Shown: in pieces, positions 16,778 to 25,735 of the stretch
Layout: the number at the start of each line of letters is the position of its first letter
Position numbering within the stretch: the stretch's first letter is position 1
Assembly (NCBI GenBank): GCA_035500275.1
Contig: DATJXI010000045.1
Location: forward strand, 1 to 46,447
Direction: 5' to 3'
Length of the DNA stretch: 46,447 bases
From: Roseiarcus sp035500275
Lineage (GTDB): Bacteria > Pseudomonadota > Alphaproteobacteria > Rhizobiales > Beijerinckiaceae
The notes under the pieces: model-generated
What the model saw: the letters and a program-made list of their open reading frames with translations, nothing else
The model's database searches: none
What the model was told of the DNA's origin: nothing
Made by a program: the position numbers and the translations under genes

Positions 16778-17413
16778 ATGAGCGACGAACTGGTCTTTTA
16801 CGCCCATCCGATGTCGCGGTCGCGCATCGTCCGCTGGATGCTGGAGGAGATCGGGCGGCCGTACCAGACGAAAATCCTCGAGTTCGGGCACTCAATGAAG
16901 GCGCCGGACTATCTGACGATCAATCCGATGGGCAAGGTGCCGGCGCTGCAGCACGGGGACACGGTGATCACGGAAGCCGCCGCCATCTGCCTCTATCTTG
17001 CGGACGCCTTCCCCGACGTCGGACTCGCGCCGCCGCCGGGCTCCCGCGAGCGAGGTCCGTACTACCGCTGGTTCTTCTTCGGAGCGGGACCCTTGGAGGC
17101 GGCCGTCACCGACAAGGCGCTCGGTTTCGAAGTCCCGGTCGAACGCGAGGGAATGGTCGGCTACGGCAATCTCGAGCGAACGCTGGCGGCGATCGAAGGC
17201 GAGCTTTACCGGACCGACTATATCGCCGGCGATCGCTTCACCGCCGCCGACGTCTATGTCGGCTCGCATATCGGCTGGGGCATGGGCTTCGGGGACATCG
17301 ACAAGCGCCCCGCTTTCGAACGCTACTGGACGCTCATCAGCGCGCGCCCCGCTGCGATTCGGGCCAAAGCGATCGATGACGCGCTCGTCGAGGAGCGGCG
17401 GAAGGCGAGCTGA
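16778..17413 (+). CDS. glutathione S-transferase family protein
   Basis: A 211-residue cytoplasmic protein with an N-terminal thioredoxin-like domain (FYAHPMSRSRIVRWML; the NPMGKVPAL cis-Pro segment and ITEAAAICLYLAD are the glutathione-binding features) and a C-terminal helical domain with the N-capping motif FTAADVYVG. Start supported by a GAGGAAGGAAGAT stretch upstream. The electrophile substrate cannot be told. It is followed after 24 bases by an SDR dehydrogenase, probably co-transcribed. Confidence 0.93.
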   Translation: MSDELVFYAHPMSRSRIVRWMLEEIGRPYQTKILEFGHSMKAPDYLTINPMGKVPALQHGDTVITEAAAICLYLADAFPDVGLAPPPGSRERGPYYRWFFFGAGPLEAAVTDKALGFEVPVEREGMVGYGNLERTLAAIEGELYRTDYIAGDRFTAADVYVGSHIGWGMGFGDIDKRPAFERYWTLISARPAAIRAKAIDDALVEERRKAS

Positions 17414-17437
17414 AACTTCGGGCGGAAGAGAACGACA

Positions 17438-18184
17438 ATGCGCCTCAAGGGCAAGACCGCGCTCGTCACCGGGGCGGGGCAGGGGTTCGGTTACGGCATC
17501 GCCGAGATTTTCGTCCGCGAGGGCGCGCGCGTCGCTTGCCTCGATCTGAAGGCCGAGGTCGCCGACGCGGCCGCCAAGCGCTTCGGCGACAGCGCGATCG
17601 CCCTGCGTGGCGACGTCTCAAACCGCGACGACGTTGAGCAGGCGGCCAAGGCCGCCATCGACGCCTTCGGACGGGTGGACATCGTCGTCAATAACGCGGG
17701 CACCACGCACCGCAACAAGCCGCTCATGGAGGTCGACGAGGCGGAGTTCGACCGCATCTTCGCGGTCAACGTGAAGTCGATTTTCCTCACCGCGCAGGCC
17801 TTCGTGCCCCACATGCGGGAGAAGGGCGGCGGCGTCATTGTCAACGTCGGCTCGACCGCTGGCTTGCGCCCGCGCCCCGGGCTCACCGTCTACAACGCCT
17901 CAAAGGGCGCGGTGCACGTGATGACGAAATCCATGGCGGTCGAGCTTGCGCCCGACAAGATCAGGGTCTGCGCGCTGGCGCCGGTGGCCGGCGAAACGCC
18001 GCTCCTCGCCATGTTCATGGGCGAGGACACCCCGGAAAAGCGCGCGGCCTTCAAGGCGACGGTGCCGCTCGGGCGGTTCTCAACGCCCTACGACATCGGG
18101 GCGGCCGCGCTTTATCTCGCGAGCGACGAGGCCGCGTTCCTGACCGGCGTGGTGCTCGAGGTGGACGGCGGACGGTGCATTTGA
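17438..18184 (+). CDS. SDR-family oxidoreductase
   Basis: A classical short-chain dehydrogenase of 248 residues. The NAD(P)-binding motif TGAGQGFGYGI is at 10-20, NNAG near residue 87, catalytic Ser in VNVGSTAG and the YxxxK motif in VYNASKGAVH. An acidic residue at the end of beta-2 (CLDLK) suggests NAD rather than NADP. Close to the FabG/glucose dehydrogenase-like group, substrate unknown. It follows the GST gene by 24 bases, suggesting a small detoxification or catabolic operon. Confidence 0.92.
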   Translation: MRLKGKTALVTGAGQGFGYGIAEIFVREGARVACLDLKAEVADAAAKRFGDSAIALRGDVSNRDDVEQAAKAAIDAFGRVDIVVNNAGTTHRNKPLMEVDEAEFDRIFAVNVKSIFLTAQAFVPHMREKGGGVIVNVGSTAGLRPRPGLTVYNASKGAVHVMTKSMAVELAPDKIRVCALAPVAGETPLLAMFMGEDTPEKRAAFKATVPLGRFSTPYDIGAAALYLASDEAAFLTGVVLEVDGGRCI

Positions 18185-18189
18185 AGGGG

Positions 18190-18519
18190 CTATTCCCCCG
18201 GGAAAAACGCCACCACCTCCGCCTCGATCCGCGGCGGGTCGAGCCGGACGGCGCCCTCGCGCGGAATGCGTGTTTCGATCGCGCCGGCCTCCCCGCGCTT
18301 GTGCCAGATCATGACCCTGCGGTCGGGGTTGAGAATGAGATAGTGCTCGACGCTTGCGGGTGAGAAAAAGCAGTCGAGCTTGATTCAATGGTCGTCGGCT
18401 GCCGTGCTCGGCGATAGGGCCTCGACGACGGCTGACCCGCTGTTCGCGCGCAAGGTAGCGTTTCCGTTGGGTGGGCCGTGCAAGCAAAAAGCCTCCCCAG
18501 CAACAGCTTGGCCTAACAT
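18190..18519 (-). pseudogene. remnant of a Uma2-family (DUF820) endonuclease gene
   Basis: Reading the minus strand from an ATG at 18519 gives a fragment containing VVEALSPSTAADDH, then an in-frame TGA, then IKLDCFFSPASVEHYLILNP and RRVMIWHKRGEAG, ending in VVAFFPGE and TAG at 18190. The VVEVLSPST and IKLDxYF..VxHYLIVDP blocks are hallmarks of the Uma2 family, a PD-(D/E)XK-like nuclease fold. The TGA falls exactly where relatives have Arg-Gly-Ile-Lys. The N-terminal half, with the first acidic catalytic residues, is missing. So this is a truncated and interrupted gene, just downstream of the convergent SDR gene. Confidence 0.75.
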
Positions 18520-18695
18520 GGTTTCGACAAGGCCCTAGTGAAGCCATCGTATTGACCTCAGCGTGGCGCCGTTGTGACAGGTTGACAGAAGGATTCAACC
18601 TTCCGGAATCAAAGCGGATGATTGTCAGGCGCGTCATCATATCGGCAATTTCCTCTTGTATCTACGAATCTGGGGGCGAACGTGAGGAGATCCAT

Positions 18696-18998
18696 ATGAC
18701 TCAGCATGCGCTCTATGTTCAACTCGAAGCCAAGCCCGGAAAGGAGCAGGAGGTCGCGACCCTCCTATCCAACGCACCGAGCATGGTCCGTGACGAGCCG
18801 GATACAACAGCTTGGTTCGCGATCCGGATGGGGCCGAGGACCTTCGGCAAATTCGACGCATTCGCCAACGAGCGGGGCCGAGAAGCCCATCTCCAGGGCA
18901 AACTCGCGACGCAAATCCGGTCGAAGGCGCCGGAACTGTTCGTCAAGACGCCGGAAATTCAGCGAATGGAAGTTCTCGCCGACAAGCTGCCTCACTAA
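18696..18998 (+). CDS. antibiotic-biosynthesis-monooxygenase (ABM) domain protein
   Basis: A 100-residue ferredoxin-like-fold protein. It has the ABM pattern: an N-terminal strand (HALYVQLEAKPGKEQEV), a long helix with LLSNAP, the strand TTAWFAIRMGP, a helix with FDAFANERGREAHL, and the final VLADK. Family members are haem- or quinol-related monooxygenases or dimeric unknowns. A GTGAGGAGAT ribosome site precedes the ATG at 18696; upstream in-frame starts belong to non-coding sequence. It is monocistronic, followed by a strong terminator. Confidence 0.88.
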   Translation: MTQHALYVQLEAKPGKEQEVATLLSNAPSMVRDEPDTTAWFAIRMGPRTFGKFDAFANERGREAHLQGKLATQIRSKAPELFVKTPEIQRMEVLADKLPH

Positions 18999-19047
18999 TT
19001 GAGAAGCCGCCGCGCGCCCAAGATCGGCGCGCGCGATTCGGCGACCT

Positions 19048-19086
19048 CGAAAGCGCGGCGATGATTCCGCCGCGCTTTCGTTTTCT
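19048..19086 (+). terminator. strong intrinsic terminator after the ABM gene
   Basis: CGAAAGCGCGGCG (19048-19060) pairs perfectly over 13 bases with CGCCGCGCTTTCG (19068-19080) across a 7-base loop and is followed by TTTTCT. This is the best Rho-independent terminator in the window. Confidence 0.92.
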
Positions 19087-19621
19087 AGCCTGGGGAATGC
19101 CTCGCTTTGCATGCCGCTCGGTCGCTTCTTGACGCCGCGCGACACCACCTCTCGGCTGCTCCACGTGCTGCGGCTTTCGCTCAGGCCAGCAAGATCCGCA
19201 AAAGCGGGCGGTCGGAATTTGGGTTCGAGGCGAAAAAGCCGCCACCTCAGCCTCAGTTCGCCCGCGGGTCGAGCAGGGGTTGTGTGCTATCGTTCAGGAA
19301 GGCGGCGGCGCAGTTCGCGAAACGAACCCCCGGAGCAGCCGAATTGCGGCGCCATCAATTCGGCGAAGTCCTCCTCGAACTAGGGAATCCGGCTGGCGGG
19401 GAAACCCCAGCGCGGGAGAAGCAGCGGGTCGAAATCGGGGCGTCCCCCGATCGTCGGCGCATACTGGGAAGCGGACGAACGTCCGCGCATTCTATGGGGG
19501 CGGCGCCTTTGATCGCGCTCGACGAAATGTGGCCTTGGCCGACGCGAACTCCGCGAACCAAAAGCGTCGCGGACCGGCTTCGCTCGGCAGTCTGGGTTCG
19601 GCCTGAGCCCGACGAGGGCCG
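19087..19621. other. gene-free stretch before the GT20 gene
   Basis: About 535 bases with no recognisable gene on either strand. The open frames here have no start with a ribosome site and no family character. It must hold the promoter of the trehalose-phosphate synthase gene, but I cannot point to convincing -35/-10 boxes. Confidence 0.5.
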
Positions 19622-21910
19622 ATGAGAACAACCCAGCTCTACCGCGACGCCGTCGCGCGGCTGCCGGCGAGCCTGAGATCCGCGGCGTCGAAGCTCTTGG
19701 GCAGACCGTCGGCGCGCTACGCCATCCTTGCGCTTGCCGCGCTTGCGGTGATCATCGTCGCGATGACGCAGATGGCCTCCGTCATCGTGGACCAGTGGTC
19801 GCAACGTGACGTCGAGCTCAGGGCTCGTCTCGTGTTCCGGTCGGTCGGGGAGCGCGTCATGCTCGGTCTGGCGGCCAAGCCCGAGGCCGATCTTCAACCG
19901 TTTTTCGAGCAGCTTGCGGAGGACGAGCGGCTGCTTGCCTTGGGTTACTGCAACCCGAAAGGGCAGTTGCTGTACGCGACCAAGTCGATGCCCGACGACG
20001 CGCATTGCCCGCCGCCCCCGCTGCCTAAGGTGGACACCTTCGAGGTCATTCGCGGCCACGGGGCGCCGATTTCACTGGCCGTCTTTCCCCTGTCGACGAA
20101 GGAGGACGAAGGGTCGCTCCTGGTCGTGCACGACCTTTCGTTCGTCGAGAAGCGAACGCGCGAGGCCGAATTCTATATGGCGCTCGCGCTCGTCGGCGTC
20201 GCAGCCGGCCTCGGATTGCTGGCGACGGCGATCGTGCTCGCGTTGCTGCGCGGCTGGACCCAGTCTTTACGCGCGGCGATCGCCAATTTCGGGCCAGGAC
20301 GGGCCGGCTATTCCGGCGCGCGGCAGGCGGAGCTGCCGATCGGTCGCGACATCGAGGCCATGCTTTCCGAACTTCGGCTGGAGCGCCGATATACGGACGG
20401 AATTCATGTGGAGTGGTCGCCGAAGACGCTGCATCAGCTTCTCGACCAGGAGTTGCCCGGCGCGCAGGTCATCGTCGTCTCGAATCGGGAGCCGTACATC
20501 CACAACCGGGTCGACGGCCGCGTGGTCCTGCAGACTCCGGCAAGCGGACTCGTTTCTGCGCTCGAGCCGGTCATGCGCGCCTGCGGCGGCGTCTGGGTCG
20601 CGCATGGCTCCGGCTCGGCCGACCGCGACACAGTCGACAAGCGCGACCGCGTCGCCGTGCCTCCCGCAAACCCGGCTTACGCCTTGCGCAGGGTCTGGCT
20701 CACCGACGCGGAGCAGGACGGCTATTACTACGGTCTCGCCAACGAAGGGCTTTGGCCGCTTTGCCACATCGCCTTCGTGCGGCCAACGTTCCGGGAAAAG
20801 GACTGGGGGTACTACGCCGCCGTCAATCGGCGCTTCGCCGATGTCGTCGTGGAGGAGGCCGACCGGGACGATCCGATCGTCCTCGTGCAGGACTATCAAT
20901 TCGCCATGCTGCCGCGCATGCTGCGCAGCCGGCTGCCACGCGCCACCATCATCGCATTCTGGCACATCCCCTGGCCCAACCCCGAGACGTTCGGTATCTG
21001 CCCCTGGCGGGAGCAGATCATCGACGGCCTGCTCGGCAGCTCGATCCTCGGTTTTCACACCCAGTTCCACTGCAACAATTTCATCGAAGCTGTCGATCGG
21101 TTCATGGAGAGCCGGATCGATCGCGAACGAAGCTCGGTCACGCTCGCCGGTCACGAGACTCTCATCCGACCGTACCCGATATCCATCGAGTGGCCCCCAG
21201 CGGCCCTGGAGCGGCAGGCGCCGCCGAAAGAATGCCGAGAGGCGGTCAAGACCCGCTTCTCGCTGCCCGCCGACGCGCGCATCGCGGTGGGGGTCGAGCG
21301 CTTCGACTACACCAAGGGCATATTGGACAGAATGCGGGCGGTTGACGCGCTCCTGGAGCATCACCCGGAGTGGCGCGGAAAGCTCGTGTTCATTCAGGCG
21401 GCCGCGCCGACCCGCAGCAAGCTCAACACGTACAAGGGACTGCAGGCCGAGGCCATCCGGGAAGCGGAGGCGATCAACGCCCGTTGGGGTCACGGTTCGT
21501 ACAAGCCGATTTTGCTGCAAATCCGTCATCACGAGCCGAGCGAGGTCTTCGAACTGTTTCGAGCCGCGGACCTCTGCGTGGTGTCGAGCCTGCACGACGG
21601 CATGAATCTCGTCGCCAAGGAATTCGTCGCTTCCCGCGACGACGAGCAGGGCGTGCTGGTGCTGTCGAGCTTCGCCGGCGCCTCGCGCGAGCTGTCGGAG
21701 GCGCTCATCGTCAATCCCTACGACACGCATGGCATGTCCGAGACGATCGATGCGGCGCTGCGAATGGACGCGAGCGTCCAGCGCGAACGCATGCGCGAGA
21801 TGCGCGAGCTCGTGCGGCAGCGCAACGTCTATCGCTGGGCCGCCCAGATGCTCCTTGATGCGGCGCGCCTCAGGCGGCGCGAGAGCATCGGCTATACGGC
21901 AGCAGCTTAG
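19622..21910 (+). CDS. membrane-anchored trehalose-6-phosphate synthase (GT20)
   Basis: Predicted to make trehalose 6-phosphate from a nucleotide-glucose and glucose 6-phosphate. The 762-residue protein is much longer than OtsA. Transmembrane helices lie at about 33-52 and 185-209, enclosing a roughly 130-residue extracytoplasmic domain (about 55-183) like those of sensor kinases. The cytoplasmic GT20 domain is residues about 282-750, with VVSNREPY, WHIPWPNPE, GFHTQFH, VERFDYTKGI (the Arg and Lys that hold the donor phosphates) and DGMNLVAKEF. The usual HDYHL is changed to QDYQF. No phosphatase domain is attached and no otsB is in the window. The topology suggests synthesis regulated by an outside signal, which is inference. 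Confidence 0.9.
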   Translation: MRTTQLYRDAVARLPASLRSAASKLLGRPSARYAILALAALAVIIVAMTQMASVIVDQWSQRDVELRARLVFRSVGERVMLGLAAKPEADLQPFFEQLAEDERLLALGYCNPKGQLLYATKSMPDDAHCPPPPLPKVDTFEVIRGHGAPISLAVFPLSTKEDEGSLLVVHDLSFVEKRTREAEFYMALALVGVAAGLGLLATAIVLALLRGWTQSLRAAIANFGPGRAGYSGARQAELPIGRDIEAMLSELRLERRYTDGIHVEWSPKTLHQLLDQELPGAQVIVVSNREPYIHNRVDGRVVLQTPASGLVSALEPVMRACGGVWVAHGSGSADRDTVDKRDRVAVPPANPAYALRRVWLTDAEQDGYYYGLANEGLWPLCHIAFVRPTFREKDWGYYAAVNRRFADVVVEEADRDDPIVLVQDYQFAMLPRMLRSRLPRATIIAFWHIPWPNPETFGICPWREQIIDGLLGSSILGFHTQFHCNNFIEAVDRFMESRIDRERSSVTLAGHETLIRPYPISIEWPPAALERQAPPKECREAVKTRFSLPADARIAVGVERFDYTKGILDRMRAVDALLEHHPEWRGKLVFIQAAAPTRSKLNTYKGLQAEAIREAEAINARWGHGSYKPILLQIRHHEPSEVFELFRAADLCVVSSLHDGMNLVAKEFVASRDDEQGVLVLSSFAGASRELSEALIVNPYDTHGMSETIDAALRMDASVQRERMREMRELVRQRNVYRWAAQMLLDAARLRRRESIGYTAAA

Positions 21911-22020
21911 CTGTACCTCACGGAACGCCGCCGCTCCTGGCGCTAGGCGCTTCGCGCCCGCCATGTTAGGCAGCCGCGCCATGCGGCGCCGCGACCGCTG
22001 CTCGCGCGAAGGATTTGTCC

Positions 22021-23514
22021 ATGGCGATGATCGAAACGGAAGCCTTTTCCGAAGGGCTCGCCTTCGATGACGTGCTGCTTCGGCCCGGCTTGAGCGCGGT
22101 CGCTCCCAGCGCCGCCAACATCGCAACGCGACTCACGCGCGAGATCCGGCTCAACCTGCCGATCATTTCCGCGGCGATGGACACCGTGACCGAGGCGCGG
22201 CTTGCGATCGCCATGGCGCAAGCCGGCGGAATCGGCGTTGTCCACCGCAATCTCGATCCAACCGACCAGGCCGAGGAGGTGCGCAAGGTCAAGCGCTTCG
22301 AGAGCGGGATGGTGGTCGATCCGATCACCATTTTTCCCGACGCCACGCTCGCCGACGCGCTCGACCTCATGCGCCGCGCCTCGATCTCGGGTGTTCCAGT
22401 GGTCGAGCGCGACCTCGACGGCAAGCCCGGCAAGCTCGTCGGCATCGTCACCAACCGCGACGTGCGCTTCGCCGACGATCTGCGCCAGCCGGTGTCCGAG
22501 CTCATGACGCGCAGGGTGGTGACTGTGCGCGAGGGGGTCGGCCACGACGAGGCGCGCCGGCTTCTCCACCAGCACCGGATCGAGAAACTTGTCGTCGTTG
22601 ACGAGGCGGGAAAATGCGTCGGCCTCATCACGGTCAAGGACATCGAGAAGGCGACCGCCCATCCGAACGCCGCCAAGGACGCGGACGGGCGCCTGCGCGT
22701 CGCCGCCGCCACCACCGTCGGCGACAAGGGCTTCGAGCGCGCCGAGCTGCTCATGGCGGCTGGCGTGGACTGCCTCGTGGTCGACACAGCGCACGGCCAT
22801 TCCGAACAGGTGCTGGCGCAGGTGCGGCGCATCCAGCGCGCGACCAACAAGGTTGCGGTCATCGCCGGCAATGTCGCCACCCGCGAGGGCGCGCAGGCCC
22901 TCATCGACGCCGGGGCGGACGCGATCAAGGTCGGCATCGGGCCGGGCTCGATCTGCACGACCCGCATTGTGGCGGGGGTCGGCGTGCCGCAGCTCACCGC
23001 CATTCTCGAGGCGGCCGAGGCGGGGCGGGCGGCGGGGGCGCCGGTCATCGCGGACGGCGGGATCAAGTATTCCGGCGACCTCGCCAAGGCCATCGCGGCC
23101 GGCGCGGATTGCGCCATGATCGGCTCGCTCTTCGCCGGCGCCGAGGAGAGTCCGGGCGAGGTGTTCCTCTACCAGGGCCGGTCCTACAAGAGCTATCGCG
23201 GCATGGGCTCGCTCGCGGCGATGGCGCAGGGGTCGGCCGACCGCTACTTCCAGCAGGACGTCAGGGACCAGGTGAAGCTCGTGCCTGAGGGGGTGGAAGG
23301 GCAGGTGCCCTATCGCGGGCCGGTCGGCGCGATCGTCCACCAGCTTGCGGGAGGCTTGCGCGCGGCGATGGGCTACGTGGGCGCCGCGACGATCCCGGAG
23401 TTGCAGGAGAAGGCGCGGTTCGTGCGCATCACGAGCGCGGGGCTTCGCGAGAGCCACGTCCACGACGTCGCCATCACCCGCGAGAGCCCGAACTATCACC
23501 CGACGGGGGCGTAG
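22021..23514 (+). CDS. guaB: IMP dehydrogenase
   Basis: Catalyses the NAD-dependent oxidation of IMP to XMP, the committed step of GMP synthesis. The 497-residue protein has the N-terminal FDDVLLRP, a CBS pair at about 95-210 (MVVDPITIFPDATLADA, MTRRVVTVREG), the catalytic loop GIGPGSICTTR with Cys312, and the flap segment YRGMGSLAAM. Start at 22021 follows AAGGA at suitable distance; a TTG 6 bases earlier is in frame. It opens 110 bases after the GT20 gene. Confidence 0.97.
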   Translation: MAMIETEAFSEGLAFDDVLLRPGLSAVAPSAANIATRLTREIRLNLPIISAAMDTVTEARLAIAMAQAGGIGVVHRNLDPTDQAEEVRKVKRFESGMVVDPITIFPDATLADALDLMRRASISGVPVVERDLDGKPGKLVGIVTNRDVRFADDLRQPVSELMTRRVVTVREGVGHDEARRLLHQHRIEKLVVVDEAGKCVGLITVKDIEKATAHPNAAKDADGRLRVAAATTVGDKGFERAELLMAAGVDCLVVDTAHGHSEQVLAQVRRIQRATNKVAVIAGNVATREGAQALIDAGADAIKVGIGPGSICTTRIVAGVGVPQLTAILEAAEAGRAAGAPVIADGGIKYSGDLAKAIAAGADCAMIGSLFAGAEESPGEVFLYQGRSYKSYRGMGSLAAMAQGSADRYFQQDVRDQVKLVPEGVEGQVPYRGPVGAIVHQLAGGLRAAMGYVGAATIPELQEKARFVRITSAGLRESHVHDVAITRESPNYHPTGA

Positions 23515-23584
23515 AGGCGCCGTTTTCAGCCGCGAACCGCGCCTTGACCGCCTATCGCCCGGTTGAGAACGCGCCTGCGACCAT

Positions 23585-24280
23585 TCAACCCCGCCTCGAT
23601 CCGCCCTGATCGGCGCCGGGCCGTCCAGAAGACCTGGTGATTTGTTCGATTTGCAGAAGGCCCGCCTTGTTCTCGGCGATCCAGGTTTGGGTCTCCCGGA
23701 CGATAGTGTCCTGACAGGCGGCGGCAAATTGCGAAACCCGACCGAGAATGGCCTTGGCGTCGTCGCCGGACAACGTGTCGGCGGCGCAGTTTAGCGCTCC
23801 GCGGACTTCGATTTCGAACGACCAAATGAGCTTGCTCAGCTCGGCTTCCGTAAGTCTGCTTCGCATCCATGCTGAGGAGTAGCCGAACGCCTGGTCCAGC
23901 AGGATCGCCCCAGCCGCGAGCCCAAAGAGGACGAAACCCAGCGGCGAAATCATCGCCTTCAAGTCTCCCGGGAGCTCCTCAACCAGACCGGCCGGAAGCA
24001 GTGGACAGAGCCCACCCAGGACGCCGAGAATCACCGCGGCGCGCCTCAATCGGCGCGACACTTTGCCCATCTTGCTGGCATTCCATGGATAGTACTTCAG
24101 GAGCTCTCTAGCCTTCGCCAACGCGCGGTCCACCACAGTCTCCAGAGACCCCCGGTCAACGCGCGCGTCCGATTTGATGAGACTAGCCGGCACGCCTGCG
24201 CTTTGAAGTTGCGTGGCGGGTTTGGCGGCGTCGGCGTCCTGGGCGCCGGCGTCCTCCGGTTGCTCGCCTTGCGCTGGCAA
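23585..24280 (-). CDS. SLATT-domain two-transmembrane protein
   Basis: A 231-residue protein with two transmembrane helices (about 81-97 and 109-129) preceded by YYPWNASKMGKVSRRLR and followed by FGYSSAWMRSRLTEAELSKLIWSFEIE. That arrangement (helix, two TM segments, conserved aromatic/acidic helix) is the SLATT domain, described by Burroughs and Aravind as a predicted pore-forming effector in nucleotide-signalling conflict systems. No SMODS/CD-NTase, SLOG or TIR partner is encoded nearby, so this copy is an orphan. The start is uncertain: only TTG at 24280 fits, and the sequence just upstream in another frame has a similar Ala/Asp/Gln-rich composition, so the gene may have been longer and suffered a frameshift. 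Confidence 0.7.
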   Translation of the reverse strand: MPAQGEQPEDAGAQDADAAKPATQLQSAGVPASLIKSDARVDRGSLETVVDRALAKARELLKYYPWNASKMGKVSRRLRRAAVILGVLGGLCPLLPAGLVEELPGDLKAMISPLGFVLFGLAAGAILLDQAFGYSSAWMRSRLTEAELSKLIWSFEIEVRGALNCAADTLSGDDAKAILGRVSQFAAACQDTIVRETQTWIAENKAGLLQIEQITRSSGRPGADQGGSRRG

Positions 24281-24678
24281 CCGCTGCGCGCGCGGCGGCT
24301 GCGTCGGTTCCCGCCACGAGCGGGACTATATTCTCAGCGGCAGCCGGCGCTTTCGCTGACCCGGCGGCATTGACGGCGCTGTCTCGGGGCGTCTGTTGAT
24401 CGCTGGTGGGTCCAATGGCGTCCGACTTGGTCGACCCCTCGCAAATTGGCTGAAGAAGAAATCCCTGTTCGCTAATAAAACGATACCCTAACCGAATCGC
24501 GCCCGCTTGTCATGCCGGCGCGCGAGCCGCCCCGCCGAGGGAGGAAAGCGCGCGAAGAATCTCGCCGGCGCCAGCTCTGGCAGTCGCAGACCAGGACCCA
24601 ATTCTGAATCCGACCTTTCCGGCGCCCCGCCGCCCTGATGTCGGAAGGCCTGGACCGACGTCCGCTTGCCCGCGATGC
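24281..24678. other. gene-poor stretch between SLATT and DUF2252 genes
   Basis: About 400 bases without an intact gene. The SLATT-proximal half has a minus-strand frame (about 24285-24490) with protein-like composition but no start codon. The DUF2252-proximal half probably holds the decayed 5' part of that gene. No promoter stands out. Confidence 0.4.
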
Positions 24679-25629
24679 TTGGCGCCCTTCCGCTGGGCCG
24701 AGAAGGCGGCGTCGCTTTGTCCCGAGCTCATGGACAAAACGCCGGCTCCTTCGGTCGGGGACGCTCACGCCGGCAATTTCGGCCTTTGGCGGGACGCCCA
24801 GACGCGGCTCGTCTGGGGCGTGAACGACTTCGACGAGGCGGCGCGATTGCTGTGGCCGCTCGACCTCGTCCGGCTGGCGGCGAGCGTGCTGGCGGCGGTC
24901 GAAGCCGCCGACGCCTCAGAGGTCGCCGGAGCGGTTCTCGAAGGCTATCTGTCTGGCCTTAGCGACCCGCGCGCGATTGTGATCGAGCGGAAAACCGATT
25001 TCTTATGGCTTCGAGACGCTTTCATCTCGAACGATGACGAACGCCAGAAGTTCTGGAAGAAACTCGACAAGGCCAAAGCGGCCGATTGCGACCCCGCTGC
25101 GCTCGAGACCCCGCTCTTGACCGCCTTCGGCAGGACAAGCGACGTGCTCGTGGCCCGTCGCCAGGCGGGAGTCGGCAGCCTCCGCCGGCCGCGGTTCACT
25201 GCGAGCGGCGTTGTGAACAGCGGCCCGTTCGCCGCGGAGATCAAGGCGGCGCTCCCCTCCTGCTGGAGGGACGGCCGTGAGGCGGGCCTTGCCCAGAGCA
25301 TGGCGCACGGGCCCGCACGGTCGCCCGATCCGGCGCTTCGCTACGACGACAGCGCGACAGTTCCGTTCGTCATCCGTAGGCTGGCGCCCAATTACCGCAA
25401 GCTTGAGTTCGGCGAGTTGGAGCCGAAGCTCTCCGGTCGCCACCGGCGCGCGCTGCTCGGAGCAATGGGGATGGAGCTGGCGAGTCTTCATGTCGCGAAA
25501 GCGGGCGACGAGCGCGACGCGATCATGGGCGAGCTCAGCAAGCTTCCCGAGCGCTGGTTGAGCCGCGCGGCGTCACGGGTCGCCGACTGGACCGTCGACG
25601 AGTGGCGCGGCTTTGGCAAGTCCCACTGA
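24679..25629 (+). CDS. DUF2252-family protein, N-terminally truncated
   Basis: A 316-residue protein of the kinase-fold-like DUF2252 family, function unknown. Matching blocks are FRWAEKAASLCPEL (2-17), VGDAHAGNFGLWRD, LVWGVNDFDEAARLLWPLDLVRLA, GSLRRPRF and VIRRLAPNYRKLE. Full-length relatives carry roughly 60 more residues before the FRWAE block, including a conserved KHxKMxxSPFAFLRATY segment. Here the only in-frame starts are TTG 24679 and ATG 24730, neither with a ribosome site, and traces of upstream family-like sequence fall in another frame (about 24638-24680). This is most likely a 5'-damaged gene. Confidence 0.65.
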   Translation: MAPFRWAEKAASLCPELMDKTPAPSVGDAHAGNFGLWRDAQTRLVWGVNDFDEAARLLWPLDLVRLAASVLAAVEAADASEVAGAVLEGYLSGLSDPRAIVIERKTDFLWLRDAFISNDDERQKFWKKLDKAKAADCDPAALETPLLTAFGRTSDVLVARRQAGVGSLRRPRFTASGVVNSGPFAAEIKAALPSCWRDGREAGLAQSMAHGPARSPDPALRYDDSATVPFVIRRLAPNYRKLEFGELEPKLSGRHRRALLGAMGMELASLHVAKAGDERDAIMGELSKLPERWLSRAASRVADWTVDEWRGFGKSH

Positions 25630-25735
25630 GGCGCCGCAGAGAGCGCCGGCCTCGGTCTGAGGCTTGGCGCCCGCGGCTTTGCTTGCTACTCGACTGCCGC
25701 CGCGGCCTTTTTGAGGCCGTAGCGCAGAGGCTCGC

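Noticed and set aside
19107..19625. Open frames before the GT20 gene
   Set aside because: Several overlapping frames, none with a start signal or recognisable motif.
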